DNA from: Dasypus novemcinctus
Lineage: Eukaryota; Chordata; Mammalia; Cingulata; Dasypodidae
Direction: 5' to 3'
Assembly: GCF_030445035.2 (NCBI RefSeq)
Contig: NC_080678.1
Location: 114,740,599-114,804,598, forward strand
Length of the DNA: 64,000 bases
Positions 34,943 to 47,035 of the stretch are shown piece by piece (positions within the stretch are counted from its first letter, which is position 1; each line of letters starts with the position of its first letter). Made by a program: the position numbers and the translations under genes. The notes under the pieces are model-generated. The model made no database searches. It had not been told where the DNA came from and saw only the letters and a program-made list of their open reading frames with translations.

Positions 34943-35229
34943 TAAAAAATGTTACATTAAAGGAATATGAGGTCCCCATATATCCCCTACCCCCCTCACC
35001 CCACTCCTCCCACATCAACAATCTCTTTCATCACCGTGGCACATTCATTGCATTTGGTGAATACATTTTGGAGCACTGCTGCACCACATGGATAATGGTT
35101 TACACTGTAGTTTACACTCTCCCCCAGTCCACCCCGTGGGCCATGGCAGGACATACAATGTACAGCATCTGTCCCTGCAGTTCCACCCAGGACAACTCCA
35201 AGTCCTGAAAATGCCCCCGCATCAGATCT
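34943..35229 (-). mobile_element. 5'-truncated L1 3' end, minus strand, with target duplication
   Basis: About 290 bp of L1 3' end in antisense. The flanks CTTTTTAATTTC (34931-34942) and CTTCTTAATTTC (35230-35241) are a 12-bp target duplication with one mismatch. The host is the older minus-strand L1. Confidence 0.85.
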
Positions 35230-37340
35230 CTTCTTAATTTCCTCTGTGGTTTCTTCTTCAACCCACAGGTTTTGAAGAGTTTGTAGTTTAATTTCCACAT
35301 ATTTATAATTTTTCCAGTGATCCTTCTGTTATTGATTTCTAGCTTCATTCCATTGTGCTCCAAGAAGTTACTTTGCATGATTTCCATTTTTTAAAATTTA
35401 CAAGTCTTATGCCCTAACATATGGTCTTCCTATGGAATGATCCATGTGCACTTGAAGGACGTATGTGTTCTGTGTCGTTGGGTAAATTGCCCTATATATG
35501 TCTCTTAATTCTAGGTGGTTTATGGTGCTATTTCAATTTTCTATTTCTATGCTGATTTTCTTTCTCAATGTTTCATCTACTATGGAAAATTGTGTGTTGA
35601 AACTATTATTATAGAACTGTCTATTTCTCCTTTGAGCTCTTTCTACTTTTTCTTCATGTATTTGGGGCCCTGTTGTTATGTGCATATATGTTTTATAATT
35701 GTTATATCTTCTTTTTTAGTTGACTCTTTTATCAATATATAATAACCATCTTTGTTTCTTGTAAGAGTGTTTGCTTACCATATATTTTTTCTGATATGAA
35801 AGATATCAGATATCCATCTTAGCTCTCTTTGGGTTATAATTTGCTTGGGGCATTCTTTTTCATTTTTTCACTTTCAACCTATTTGTGTCTTTGGAATGAA
35901 AATGAGTCTCTTTTAAGTGCATATAGTTGGATCATGCTTCTTTATTCTTTCTGCCAATCTCTACCTTTTTATTTGAGTGTTTAATTCATTTACAGTAATG
36001 TATTTATTTAAAAGGCAAGACTTCTAACATTTTGCTACTTGTTTTTTGTATGTCTCATACATTTTTTATCCCTCCTTTGCTCCATTATTATCTACCTTTT
36101 TTGCTAAGGTGATCCTTTATCATGACCCATTTTGAATCACTTCTCATTTCCATTTGTGTAGATATTTTGGACATTTTTGTAATGAACTTCCTCAGTTTGT
36201 GTTTATTTGGAAATATTACAGTTTCTCCCTCATATTTGAGGAGCACTTTTATAGATATATTATTTTCCTTTGACAGTCATTTATTTCTTTCAACTCTTTA
36301 AATATTTCATGCCATTGCCTTCTGTCTTCCATATATTTGAATTAACAACCAAATGTTAATCTTACTAAGCATCCCTTTTACAAGATATATCACTTCTTTC
36401 CTGCTGTTTTCAAGATTCTCTTTTTATCTCTGGGCTTTGCCATTTCCACTAAAATGTGTCTTAATGTAGATCTCTTTGAATTTATCTTGCATGAAGTTGA
36501 TTGAGCTTTTTGAATTAGTTTATTTCTACCTTTCATCATATTTGTGACATTTTTGGCAATTATCTGTTTTAGCATTCTTTCTTCCCCTTCTCTTCTACCT
36601 CTGGGATTCCTATGACATATGAATTGGAACACTTTATTTGGTCCTACCATTTCCTTATACTCTCTTCACTTTTTCATTCTTTTTTCTTTCTGCTTCTCAA
36701 CTTGCATAATTTCAATGGTCTTATCTTCTGGTTTGCTGATCCTTTCTTCTTGTTTCAGTCTGTTCATGCTATTGAATTTTCCTCATGTTAGAATAATTTT
36801 AGTTCAAGAATTTCTATTTGATTCCTCTTTATAATTTCTGTCTCATGATTGAAATAATAATTTTGTTAATAAATTGTTTTCCTGGTTTCCTTTAGTTCAT
36901 TTGTCCTGTTAAGAGAGTTGATCTATGATCTTTGATTAGTAATCCAAGTGACTGGGCTTCCTCTGTTAAAAGATTCTTTTGAATTCATTTTTCCTGCAAT
37001 TGAATCATACTTTCCTCTCTCCTTGCATTTTTGTAATTTATGGTTGAGAATTGGACATTTTGAGTTTTGAGTATTGTGGTCACTCTGCAGGCTAGCTATT
37101 GCCTTCCTCAGTTTGCCAGATCAAGTAAAAGACAAAAAAGTGAGGGGGTAGAATAATAAGGAAAAAAAACATACCCCCACCCCTTCCAAAAATGTCTGCC
37201 ACCCCTTAATTCTCTAAGTAGATGCCAATGGAAAGCTGGAAGCTATTGTTGCCAGGAAAGCCAAAATCAAGGGTTGTGTCTCTGCAGGTCCTTCATGACC
37301 CATCCACCAGAAAATACACACAAAAAGAGAAATGAAACTG

Positions 37341-37786
37341 TGTTAGTCAGGGTTCTCTAGAGAAACAAAACCAATAATAGATATCGGTCAATAGTATGCG
37401 ATTTTATAAGAATCTCTTACATCACCGTGGGGTTGCACACCTCCAGGTTCCACAGGCAGGCTGCAAAGCATGGCTCTGATGAACGTCCAATGGAGGCCCT
37501 TGATGAGTTTCTGAGAGATGTTGGCTGTCCAAAGACGAGCTGGGAAATTCTCTCTGAGTGCTGAATCACTTCCCCTTTTAAGGCATTCAACTGATTGGAT
37601 AAAGCGTCACTCATTGCTGACAGAAATCTCCCTGACTGATGTAGATGTAATCAGCTATCTATGCAGTAAAGTCAGTGGTGACTAAAGTCCATAAATGCCC
37701 TTCTACTACAGTTAGCTCAGTGCTTGCTTGACCAAACAACTGGGTACGATTACCTGGCTGAGTTGACACATTAGCCTAACCATCAT
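37341..37786 (+). mobile_element. ERVL-like LTR or LTR-like repeat
   Basis: About 446 bp starting TGTTAGTCAGGGTTCTCTAG, a start known from ERVL (MLT2-type) LTRs, and ending in CTAACCATCA, nearly complementary to the start. It interrupts the 5' UTR of the old L1. No clear target duplication was found, so the ends are approximate and the family is tentative. Confidence 0.6.
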
Positions 37787-38261
37787 AGATACCTACCAAA
37801 TATAAAGATGCTTGGATCTTTACCTCCAGCAGATGCTGTTTGAGGCCAGAACGCCCTACTGATGAGTGGGCCCAGACTAAACTTAGCATGTGTGCTGGTG
37901 TCTCAGGATTTCCCAAACTGACCTTGACCTCCAGCCAGACTTTTGGAGGCTGATGTTTCCTCTGCCCACAGTGACTACAGCCTGCTACTCTTAGAATCTA
38001 TGACATGTTTCCACAGCTGTGCCACCTCCACTGCCAGCACTGCAGTACCTCATGGTTTCTAGTCTTCATTACAAAACTGAATTCTTGGCAGTCTTTCCTT
38101 TCATCCTGAACTCCCCATGGTTGTTCTGAATGTCTGATCTGGTTTTGGGGTTACCCCCTAGTTAATTACACTCTCTTTTTCTAGCTCATTTTTTTTTAAG
38201 TGGAGGGAAGATTCTTTAATACTTCCTATTTTACCATTTTGCTCCTAATAGCTCTCATTTG

Positions 38262-39003
38262 GCTTCTTAAAAGAGGGGAGGAAGCACAGGTACCTCTAGG
38301 TATCCTTGGAGAGCAGGGGAGGGGGTGAGCAACTCAAGTTGCCTATGGTCCAGATCAGACCCTAGGATTAATGATGCTCTACATGGTCCCTTCCTCACAC
38401 TCAGTCTATTTATTTGCTAGTCCACGATGCTACTGGATTATGAAAATGGAGTGTATGCTGAGCTTGCCAAAGAAATCGCCCTTGTATACACATTGCATAT
38501 CCTCAAGCTGGCATGTGGCCAGAGGTGGGTGTGGAAGTCTTATCAGGACCACAGTGGACTTCTTAACCCCAGGGAACTAATGTGCCCTCTTTCCTGAGCC
38601 CGGCACGTATTCATGTGGGAGTTGGAGAAGATGATGGTGAGGATATAGGTTGGTGGAGAATATGGTAACTGGCCACATTCCAAACCCATATTGAAACCAG
38701 AGGCCATGAAATTTTTGACAGTTTGAGTGAGGAAGGTGAGTTGTGGCCTGGACTTGGGTAAGTGTAAGGAGGAAGTTAACGTCCCTGACTGAGTGTCTGA
38801 CAACACTGTGGGTAAATGGCATTTCCCTTATTTTTTAGAGAATGAGAGGAGGAGGCTCATGGACTGAAAGTGGTCTGTTGACACTTCTAGAAGGAAGACA
38901 TGGAGACAGAATAGAAACTCTGGAGTGTGCAACTCCAGGACCCAGTCCTAAACCAATGGCTGAGGTCCCTGGGAGCTGCTGATGTGGTCTTGGAGGCAAA
39001 AAT
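38262..39003. other. intronic DNA, no feature recognised
   Basis: No repeat or exon identified. Short frames on both strands lack any motif. Confidence 0.4.
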
Positions 39004-39013
39004 AATCTTTTAG

Positions 39014-39316
39014 GGAAGTGGCTGTGGCTCAGTCAGTTGGGCTCCCATTTACCATATGGTGGTAGGCTTGTGAAGGCAGGCTCGCCTGCATGCCGTGGAG
39101 AGCCAACCCAGCAAGGGGATGCAACTAAAAGGGAGACAAGTAAAATCTTAGAGGAGTGTGCAGCAAATGGACACAGAGAGCAGACAACACAAGCAAACCA
39201 CAAAGGGGGGGCAATAAATAAAAATAAATATACAGACTCACAGAAGAAAGCACAGTGAATGAACACAGAGAGCAGACAACAAGCAAGCTGCAAGGAGTGG
39301 GAGGAATTAAAAAAAA
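39014..39316 (+). mobile_element. second DAS-type SINE subfamily, plus strand
   Basis: Starts 'GGAAGTGGCTGTGGCTCAG' (A-box-like), contains 'GACACAGAGAGCAGACAAC' twice (near 39170 and 39262) and ends in an A tail. The flanks AATCTTTTAG (39004-39013) and AATCTGTTAG (39317-39326) form a 10-bp target duplication with one mismatch. It resembles the SINE at 15409 and not the longer ones at 26712 and 39727. The repeated body segment suggests a dimeric or internally duplicated copy. Confidence 0.82.
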
Positions 39317-39326
39317 AATCTGTTAG

Positions 39327-39713
39327 CCATGTGGAGGCTCTCTGGTTATCATTGCCATTCAGGGACACCCAGAATTTGGGGACCAGGTGTTTACACTGGA
39401 TGGACTTGGAAAATGTGGGTAAGCCCCTACTGTGTGCCCACTTCCTTGACCAGGGCACCTCTGACTTCTAGGGAAGAGACTCCATACTGAGGGTGAAGCC
39501 TGTGCAGAGGTCCAGAGAAAGCAGATGTCAGGTGGCCTAGGCAGGCCTGGAGCTCAAGGAAGTGGGGGGAGAAAGGAAGAGGGAGAGGAGAGGACAGGCC
39601 AGATGGCGGGGACCTGGGGCCATGAATAAGGTTTGCTCTTCATCTCAAGGGCATTTGGGGGTCATTGAAAGGAGGCCTTCATCAGAGGTGTGATGGGTCA
39701 GACTTGTGTTTTC
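39327..39713. other. intronic DNA, no feature recognised
   Basis: A purine-rich stretch near 39555-39600 is the only notable composition. No exon or repeat identified. Confidence 0.4.
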
Positions 39714-39726
39714 AAAAGAGCCTTTG

Positions 39727-40097
39727 CGGGAAACGGACTTTGGCCCAGTGGTTAGGGCGTCCGTCTACCATATGGGAGGTCCGCGGTTCAAACCCCGGGC
39801 CTCCTTGACCCGTGTGGAGCTGGCCATGTGCAGTGCTGATGCGCACAGGGAGTGCCGTGCCACGCAAGGGTGTCCCCCGCGTGGGGGAACCCCACGCGCA
39901 AGGAGTGCACCCGTGAGGAAAGCCGACCAGCGTGAAAAGAAAGTGCAGCCTGCCCAGGAATGGCACTGCCCACACTTCCCATGCAGCTGACGACAACAGA
40001 AGCAGACAAAGAAACAAGACGCAGCAAACAGACACCAAGAACAGACAACCAGGGGAGGGGGGGAAATTAAATAAATAAATAAATCTTTAAAAAAAAA
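39727..40097 (+). mobile_element. DAS-type tRNA-derived SINE, plus strand
   Basis: Close relative of the copy at 26712-27083 across its whole length. The A box (TGGCCCAGTGG at 39742) and B box (GGTTCAAACC at 39785) are intact, with an (AAAT)n and A tail. A perfect 13-bp target duplication AAAAGAGCCTTTG lies at 39714-39726 and 40098-40110. Confidence 0.93.
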
Positions 40098-40110
40098 AAA
40101 AGAGCCTTTG

Positions 40111-40965
40111 GCATCTGTGGAGAGAATGGATATGAAGGAGGAAGGACGGAATAAAGGACCGAAGTGCAAAGGAGAAGAGTTAGCCCAGACTTCTGCTTCC
40201 ATGGCTCTGCCTCTGCAGTCATTTTTTCTTGATTTTGTCCCATCTCTGACCCTCTGTGCCAAGGCTGGCAGTGCCTGTACTCAAAAAGTTCTCAAAATTC
40301 TTGTCAGTTTTGCATGCAGTTCAAGAGTGCCCATGCTACCAGACAAAAGGATTTCCCACAGATCCTTCCTGGATAAATGCATTTTCAAGCCTGACTTCCT
40401 CTGAGGGGGCTGGTTGGATCCATGAGTCATACACCTAATCTTTGCAAATTTCAGTTCAACCAAAGCCTCCTGTGGGATCGTGTTCTTGGGAGCTGCCTTT
40501 CTCATATCTCGGGGAGGGCCCTAATAGAGCTGTTTCCATGCCTAATCAGAATATGTTGTCTTGATCTGCTGAGAACTTTCCAAAGCATCAATAGCTCGTT
40601 CCTTTTAGACCTGTTTTCCCTCCCTCAATTTGCTAAAAATAGCAAGGAGATACCAGGCAGCATTTTCCACACTTACCTTGGAAATTTCCTAGCTAAACAT
40701 CCAAGAGCTCACTTACAAGTGTTGTCTTCCATCCAACTTAGGTACACAATTTCACCAAGTTCATTGCTACATAATAAGGATTGCCTTTCTTCCAGTTTCC
40801 AAGAACACATTCATCATTTCCTCCTAAGGCCTCACCAGAAGCACTTTTGATGTCCATATTTCTATGAACATGATGTTCATTGCAATACAAGTGTTCTCTA
40901 AGTTGATAGAAACTTTCTATACACCTTTCAATTATTTCTGAACCCTCACCAGAAACACTTGCTTG
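40111..40965 (-). mobile_element. MaLR internal-region fragment, minus strand
   Basis: Antisense to the MaLR internal region at 62990-63200: the same order of phrases is readable in reverse, for example GAGGCCT, AATGATGAATGTGT and AACTGGAAGAAAGGCAATCCTT. It appears to be the continuation of the MaLR element whose first part lies at 51846-52000, the two having been separated by the L1 insertion. Fully decayed, with no gene. Confidence 0.72.
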
Positions 40966-41394
40966 CCAATTTCTTTTTTTTATTAGAAAAGTTGTAGACT
41001 TACAGAAAAATCATGCAAGAAAAAGAATTCAAATATACCACCCTATTATTAATACCTTACATTAGTGTTTTACATTTGTTACAATTCATGAAAGGACATT
41101 TTTATAATTGTATTATTAACTGTAGTCCATAGTTTACAATGGTTCTCTGCCTGAGTTGTACAATCCTAAGTTTTCTTTAAAAATTTTAATCTAGTAACAC
41201 ATATACAACCTGACATTTCCCCTTTAACCACATTCACAATGTAATTCAGGGCTATGAATCAGTGTTGCTAATTACATTCACAATGCAGTGCAACCATCAC
41301 CACCCTTCATTACCAAAACTTTAGGCTCAAACCAAATAGATACTGTATACAATTTACTTTTAATATACACTTTTCTTTTTTTTGTTTAATTCTT
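40965..41394 (-). mobile_element. old L1 3'-end remnant, minus strand
   Basis: Diverged antisense L1M-type 3' end with characteristic phrases ('CTGTAGTCCATAG', 'GTGCAACCATCACCACC'). It abuts the T-rich tail of the following L1. Confidence 0.55.
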
Positions 41395-44300
41395 TTTTTT
41401 CCAAATTCTACTCAATGTATTCATTTTTTAAAAAGATATTACATTAAAAAATATGAGGTCCCCATTTGCCCCCACCGCCCCCACCCCACCACTCGACCCC
41501 CAATAACACTCTCCCCCATAATCATGTCACATCCATTGCATCTGGTGAGTACATCTCCGGGCATCGCAGCACCCCACGTCCCGTGTTCCACACCATAGCC
41601 CACACTTTCCCTCGTTCCATCCAGTCGGCCATGGGAGGACATACAACATCCGGCAATTGTCCCTGGGGCACCACCCAGGACAACTCCAAGTCCCAAGAAT
41701 GCATCCACATCTCTTCTCTTCCTCCCCTTCCTCACACCCAGCAGCCACCATGACCACTTTTTCCACATCAATGCCACATTTTCTCGATTATTAACCACAA
41801 TAGTTCATGAATAGACTATCATTAAGTCCACTCTGATCCTTACTGTATTCCTCCTTCCTGTGGACCTTGGCATGGTTGTGTCCATTCCACATCTATGTCA
41901 GTTGTAGGTACTCTAGGCTCCGTGGTGTGGTGGTTGACATTCTTCAACTCCATGTTAGCTGAGTGGAGTAAGTCCAGTAAATCAGAGTGTAGGAGCTGAC
42001 GTCTGTTGAGGTCTGTGCCTGGCTATCATGTTGTCAATCCAGAGATTCAAATCCCCTAGATATATCTTAAACCCCAGTACCAACAACAATTCCAGTAAAG
42101 TAGCATGAAAGTCTTGTGAAAAGAGATCCCATCTGAGTCCAGCTCCATCACGCAGAAACACCAGCTCCAAAGAAGGGTCAACTGGCATGGCAGTGAAACC
42201 CATCTGCCATGACCATAGAACCTGTGGGTCTCTTTAGCCCTCAAAAGGACCAATACCTGGGGTTGTATCTACTTTATCTGTCTTTGAGGCTCTGCTCAGG
42301 TGTGCATAAGGGCAATCCTTCTGACAAGCTCCAGACTCTTTTTTAGAGACTCATAGCCATATAAACTCACTTGTCCTTTCCATTTCCCCCTTAATTTAGG
42401 TGAAACAGCATTTTAAACTCCTGTTATTATATGTAGACAGGGATATTCTGCTGGTCCACATTGAACCTTTAATTCAAGGTCATTTTCTAGTTGTATCATC
42501 AACTGGTACTTGGTAGTGATCCCTTGGTGCCAGGGAGGCTCATCCCCAGGTGTCATGTCCCACGCTGGGGGGAATGCATTGCATTTACATGCTGAGTTTG
42601 GCTTCAAGACTGGCCACATTTGAGTAACATGAAGGCTGTCAGGAGGAAACTCCTAGGCACAGTGCTGCTCTAGGCCTTATTCTTATTTCAGGCATATAGG
42701 CTCACAAGCATAGTCATTAGTATCAGGGGCTCACTGTTGGACCCTCATTCCTTCCTGGTCCTTACTGTTGCACATGGGGGAGTGCTGCTGCTCCCCTAGG
42801 GACCATGAAAGAGCCCCCCCCAGCCAGTAACCCAGTATCCCCCAGGTGTTGTTTTTAATTGTTTCTACTATGAGTATATCCAAACATTACCATGCACCCT
42901 GGACATATGCCATGTATAACTCCCTGTCAGCCATATATCGCCTGTCAATAACATCCCATACCAGTATTCCTTCAGTGCCATTGTTGAACCACTCTGTGAT
43001 CCAAAACTTCCTGAAAAGTGAAGCCCAATATAATGTCAGGTTCCCTTAATAGTAAAATGGAATATAGCGATGAGTTTAAAGGTTAGATATAGAATACGTA
43101 TTGATTTGGAAAAATTCTACATCCTATCTTTTTCTTTTCTTTTTTCTTAATTATTGAGCTTCTCTTCACAAGAGCCTTAGATCACAGTAATTCATATATA
43201 CAATATACAGTACTCCCACACATCCACCATAAAACCTTTTCCCTTCCACAGTGATAATCTTATAACATTCATATCATATTTACTTAAACTGATGTACAGA
43301 CTCTGAGACAATAGCTTTCAAACAAGGTGACATCTGTGCTTACATTGTGGTCCATGCTTTAGGATATACAGTTTTCTAAATTTTTAGTTATCCTATGTTT
43401 TACATTATGGTTTATATTATTAGTCTGTCGTCCCCTATACATTTTTGGTGTAATATTACATGTTTTATATCCATCCCTGTGTACTCTCATGAAACTCCTC
43501 TCTTACCCTCACATTTACCTTGGTTCCATCCATTCAACATCGATTTTCCCCTCCCCTTGGGGCCCACAGCGACAGCCAATCTCCATTTCCCAAGGAGCCA
43601 CATCCAGAGATACTTGCAACAGTGTTCAGGGCCTGACTTTCTCAACTGCCCTAATGCCCTGGGAGCCACCCTTTCTCTCGAGAGATACAGTTCCCTCTAT
43701 TTGATGGCATTGGTCCTCCTCAGGATGTGGGTCCACCCCCACTCTAACTACTTGGGTCTCTACCCAATGGTACAACCCACCCTGGCAAAATGAGCATTCA
43801 GACATTCCCCAGGAGTCCGTCCTGTGTCAGACCATCCCCTCCGAGCATCCTAAACAGGTAACCCTCCTAATTATATTTTGATATGGTTTTCTAAGCATTT
43901 TACTCTCAACCAACACCTGACACTCTCCTATGTTCATATGTTGACCCTCCCTTCCCCCAATTTTTTGGGCAATATTACCCATCTGCCCATCCCCAGCCCC
44001 CATCAAACCTGCAAAGCCCCACCCAAAGGCAACCCCTTGCCCCCATTTTATCTCTTCTTTGTGCTCATACTTACTGCCAGCTCATCATAGATTCCACCCC
44101 TGCAGACGTCGGCTCACATCCTTCCTCCACCCCCCGATTTCTTGTAAGCCTATCTTCCAGTCTCTAGCTCTCTGAGGCAGGTTGCTTATTTCATATCATT
44201 GAGGTCATGTAGTATTTGTCCTTCAATGCCTGGGTTGCTTCACTCAACATAAGGTTCTCAAGATTCATCCATGTTATCACGTGTGTTTGTAGTGTATTTG

Positions 44301-46392
44301 TTCTTACAGCCAAGTAGTATTCCATTGTGTGTATATACCACATTTTATTGATCCACTCATCTGTTGATGGGCATTTGGGTTGATTCCAACTTTTGGCGAT
44401 AGTGAACAATGCTGCTATGAACATTGGTGTGCATATATTGGTTTGTGTCCTTGTTTTCAGTTCTGCTGGGTATATACCCAGCAGTGGTATTGCTGGGTCC
44501 TATGGCAAATCTATGGTTAGTTTTTTGAGAAACCACCAGACTGTCCTCCAGAATGGTTGTATCCTTCTGCATTCCCACCAGCAGTGGATGAGTGTTCCCA
44601 TTTCTTCACATCCTCTCCAGCATTTGTATTCTTCTGTTTTTTTTTTTCATAGCTGCCAATCTTATGGGAGTAAGATGGTATCTCATTGTAGTTTTGATTT
44701 GCATTTCCCTGATAGCTAGAGATTTGGAACATTTTTTCATGTGCTTTTTAGCCATTTGTATTTCTTCTTTGGAGAAGTGTCTGTTTAAATCTTTTTCCCA
44801 TTTTTGAAATGGGTTGTTTATCTTTTTGTTTTCAAGATATATGATTTCTTTATATATGCAAGTTATAAGTCTCTTATCAGATATATGGTTGCCAATTATT
44901 TTCTCCCATTGTGTGGGTTCCCTTTTTACTTTCTTGACAAACTCCTTTGAGGTGCAGAAGGCTTTAATTTTGAGGAAGTCCCATTTATCTATTTGTTCTT
45001 TTGCTGCTCGTGCTTTTGGTGTGATATTCATGAAGCCATTTCCTATTACAAGGTCCTGTAGATGTTTCCCTACACTGCTTTCCAAGGTCTTTATGGTCTT
45101 GGCTCTTATATTTCAGTCTTTGATCCATCTTGAATTGATCTTTGTATAAGATGTGAGATGGTAATCCTCTTTTATTCTTCTACATATGGCTATCCAGTTC
45201 TCCAGGCACCATTTGTTGAATAGGCCATTCTCTCCCAGTTGAGAGGGCTTGGTGGCTTTATCGAATATTATATGCCTATATATATGAGATTCTATATCAG
45301 AACTTTCAATTCGATTCCATTGGTCTGTGTGTCTCTCCTTATGCCAATAGCATGCTGTTTTCACTACTGTAGCTTTGTAGTATGTTTTGACGTCAGGTAG
45401 TGTGATTCCTCCAATTTCATTTTTCTTTTTCAATATGTCTTTGGTTATTCGGGGCCTCTTTCCTTTCCAAATAAATTTCATAGTTAGTTTTTGTAGTTCC
45501 TTAAAGAAGGCTGTGTTGATTTTTATTGAGATTGCATTGAATGTGTAGATCAGTTTTGGTAGGATAGACATCTTAATAATATTTAGTCTTCCTATCTATG
45601 AACAAGGAATATTCTTCCATTTATTTAGGTCTTCTTTGATTTCCTTGAACAGTCTTGTATAGTTCTCAGTGTATAAGTTTTTTACATCTTTAGTTCAATT
45701 TATTCCTAAATATTTGATTTTTTAAATTTACTATTGTAAATGGCATTTGTTTCTTGATTTCCTCCTGAGCTTGCTCATTATTGGTGTAAGAAGTGCTACT
45801 GATTTTTGCACATTGATCTTATAACCTGCAACTTTACTAAATTCATTTATGAGCTCTAGAAGCTTTGTTGTAGATCTCTCAGGGTTTTCTATGTATAGGA
45901 TCATGTCATCAGCAAATAATGAAATTTTGACTTCTTCCTTTCCAATTTGAATGCCTTTTATATCTGGTTCTTGCCTCAGTGCTCGAGCAAGTACTTCTAA
46001 GACAACATTAATTAGAAGAGGAGACAATGGGCATCCTTATCTTGTTCCTGAGTTTAGAGGGAAGAATTTTAGGATTTCTCCATTGTAAACAATGTTGGCT
46101 GTAGGTTTTTCATATATACTCTTTATCATGTGTGGTCACCCCTCGGGCTGAAGCGTGGTTTGCTGGCCTGGCGGGGGAGCAGCTGCGGCAGGCCAAGCCT
46201 CTGCCCCCATAATAGGGTGGTTGGTCAGACTCACCGCCAGCCCTGAAGGGAGCTCGGCATGGGCGCAGAGTGCCCTCGGGTCTCCCCTTCTCGGCAGCCA
46301 TGCTTCCGTGGCCGCCCCTCCTCCCGGATGGCACCACACGATGCCTGTGGGGCGGCACCTTTCTTCTTCTTTCTCTCTGCGCAGGCGCAGGG

Positions 46393-46510
46393 TGGAAAAT
46401 TCCAGTCTGCCCTTTTCCCCTCCCCTGAAAGCAGCAACCGCCAGGCGTGGGCAGAAAAATCCAGTCTGCCCTTTTCCCTTCCCCCGACAGCAGCAACAGC
46501 CAGGCGTGGG
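46393..46510 (+). repeat. 59-bp tandem duplication in LTR U3
   Basis: Two adjacent units start near 46393 and 46452, both containing 'TCCAGTCTGCCCTTTTCCC' and ending 'CCAGGCGTGGGC'. The LTR at 11517-12368 has a single unit. Duplicated U3 blocks often act as enhancers in retroviruses; that function is inferred here. Confidence 0.8.
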
Positions 46511-46914
46511 CGGGAAACTCAAGTCTGCCCTCCACCCCAGCAACAGCAGCCACCAATCCCTAAACCCTGCCCCTTCCCCCAGCAACAGTGACGGCCAATC
46601 CCTAACCACCACCCCTCCCCCGTCCAGTACCGCCCACTGACCTTTCGCCGGCAACCAATCAGAACAGGGCGTTGCTTCGACCAATCAGCCTTCCCCAGCC
46701 CCTATAAAACTGTTGCCTCTCCCTCAATAAAGTGGACCTGCGTGTTTACCTCGTCTCCGTGGTAGTTCTTCTGCCATGCGCCCTCCAGTCCTGAGAGCCC
46801 CCGACAAGGGTCTGGCCTCCCTTGTCCCCAGTTCATCACCTGCTTCTCCGGGCGACCCCTTCGTCGCCGGCTTCGCCGGGCGACCCCGTCAGCCGAACCA
46901 CGCAACCCCTGTGA

Positions 46915-47035
46915 GACCGACCCCTCGTCTGCTGCCGGACCGACCCCTCATCCCAAGCGGGACCGATCCCTCGTCCCAAGCAGGACCGACCCCTCGTCCT
47001 GAGCTGGACCGACCCCTCGTCCGCAGCCAGACCCC
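46915..47035 (+). repeat. 23-bp tandem repeats in LTR U5
   Basis: Five units of the pattern GACCGACCCCTCRTC followed by about 8 variable bases. The homologous LTR at 11517-12368 has four. Confidence 0.85.

Larger units (their letters stand above)
31360..38262 (-). mobile_element. old L1, minus strand, nearly full length with three insertions
   Basis: Antisense L1. The ORF2 C-terminal region is at 31365-32750, the reverse-transcriptase region continues at 33890-34900 and 35235-35980, ORF1-like sequence is near 36200-36850, and a 5' UTR-like part ends near 38262 ('GCAAAATGGTAAAATAGG' on the minus strand). Later insertions split it at 32760-33885, 34943-35229 and 37341-37786. Frames are heavily decayed. 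Confidence 0.7.
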
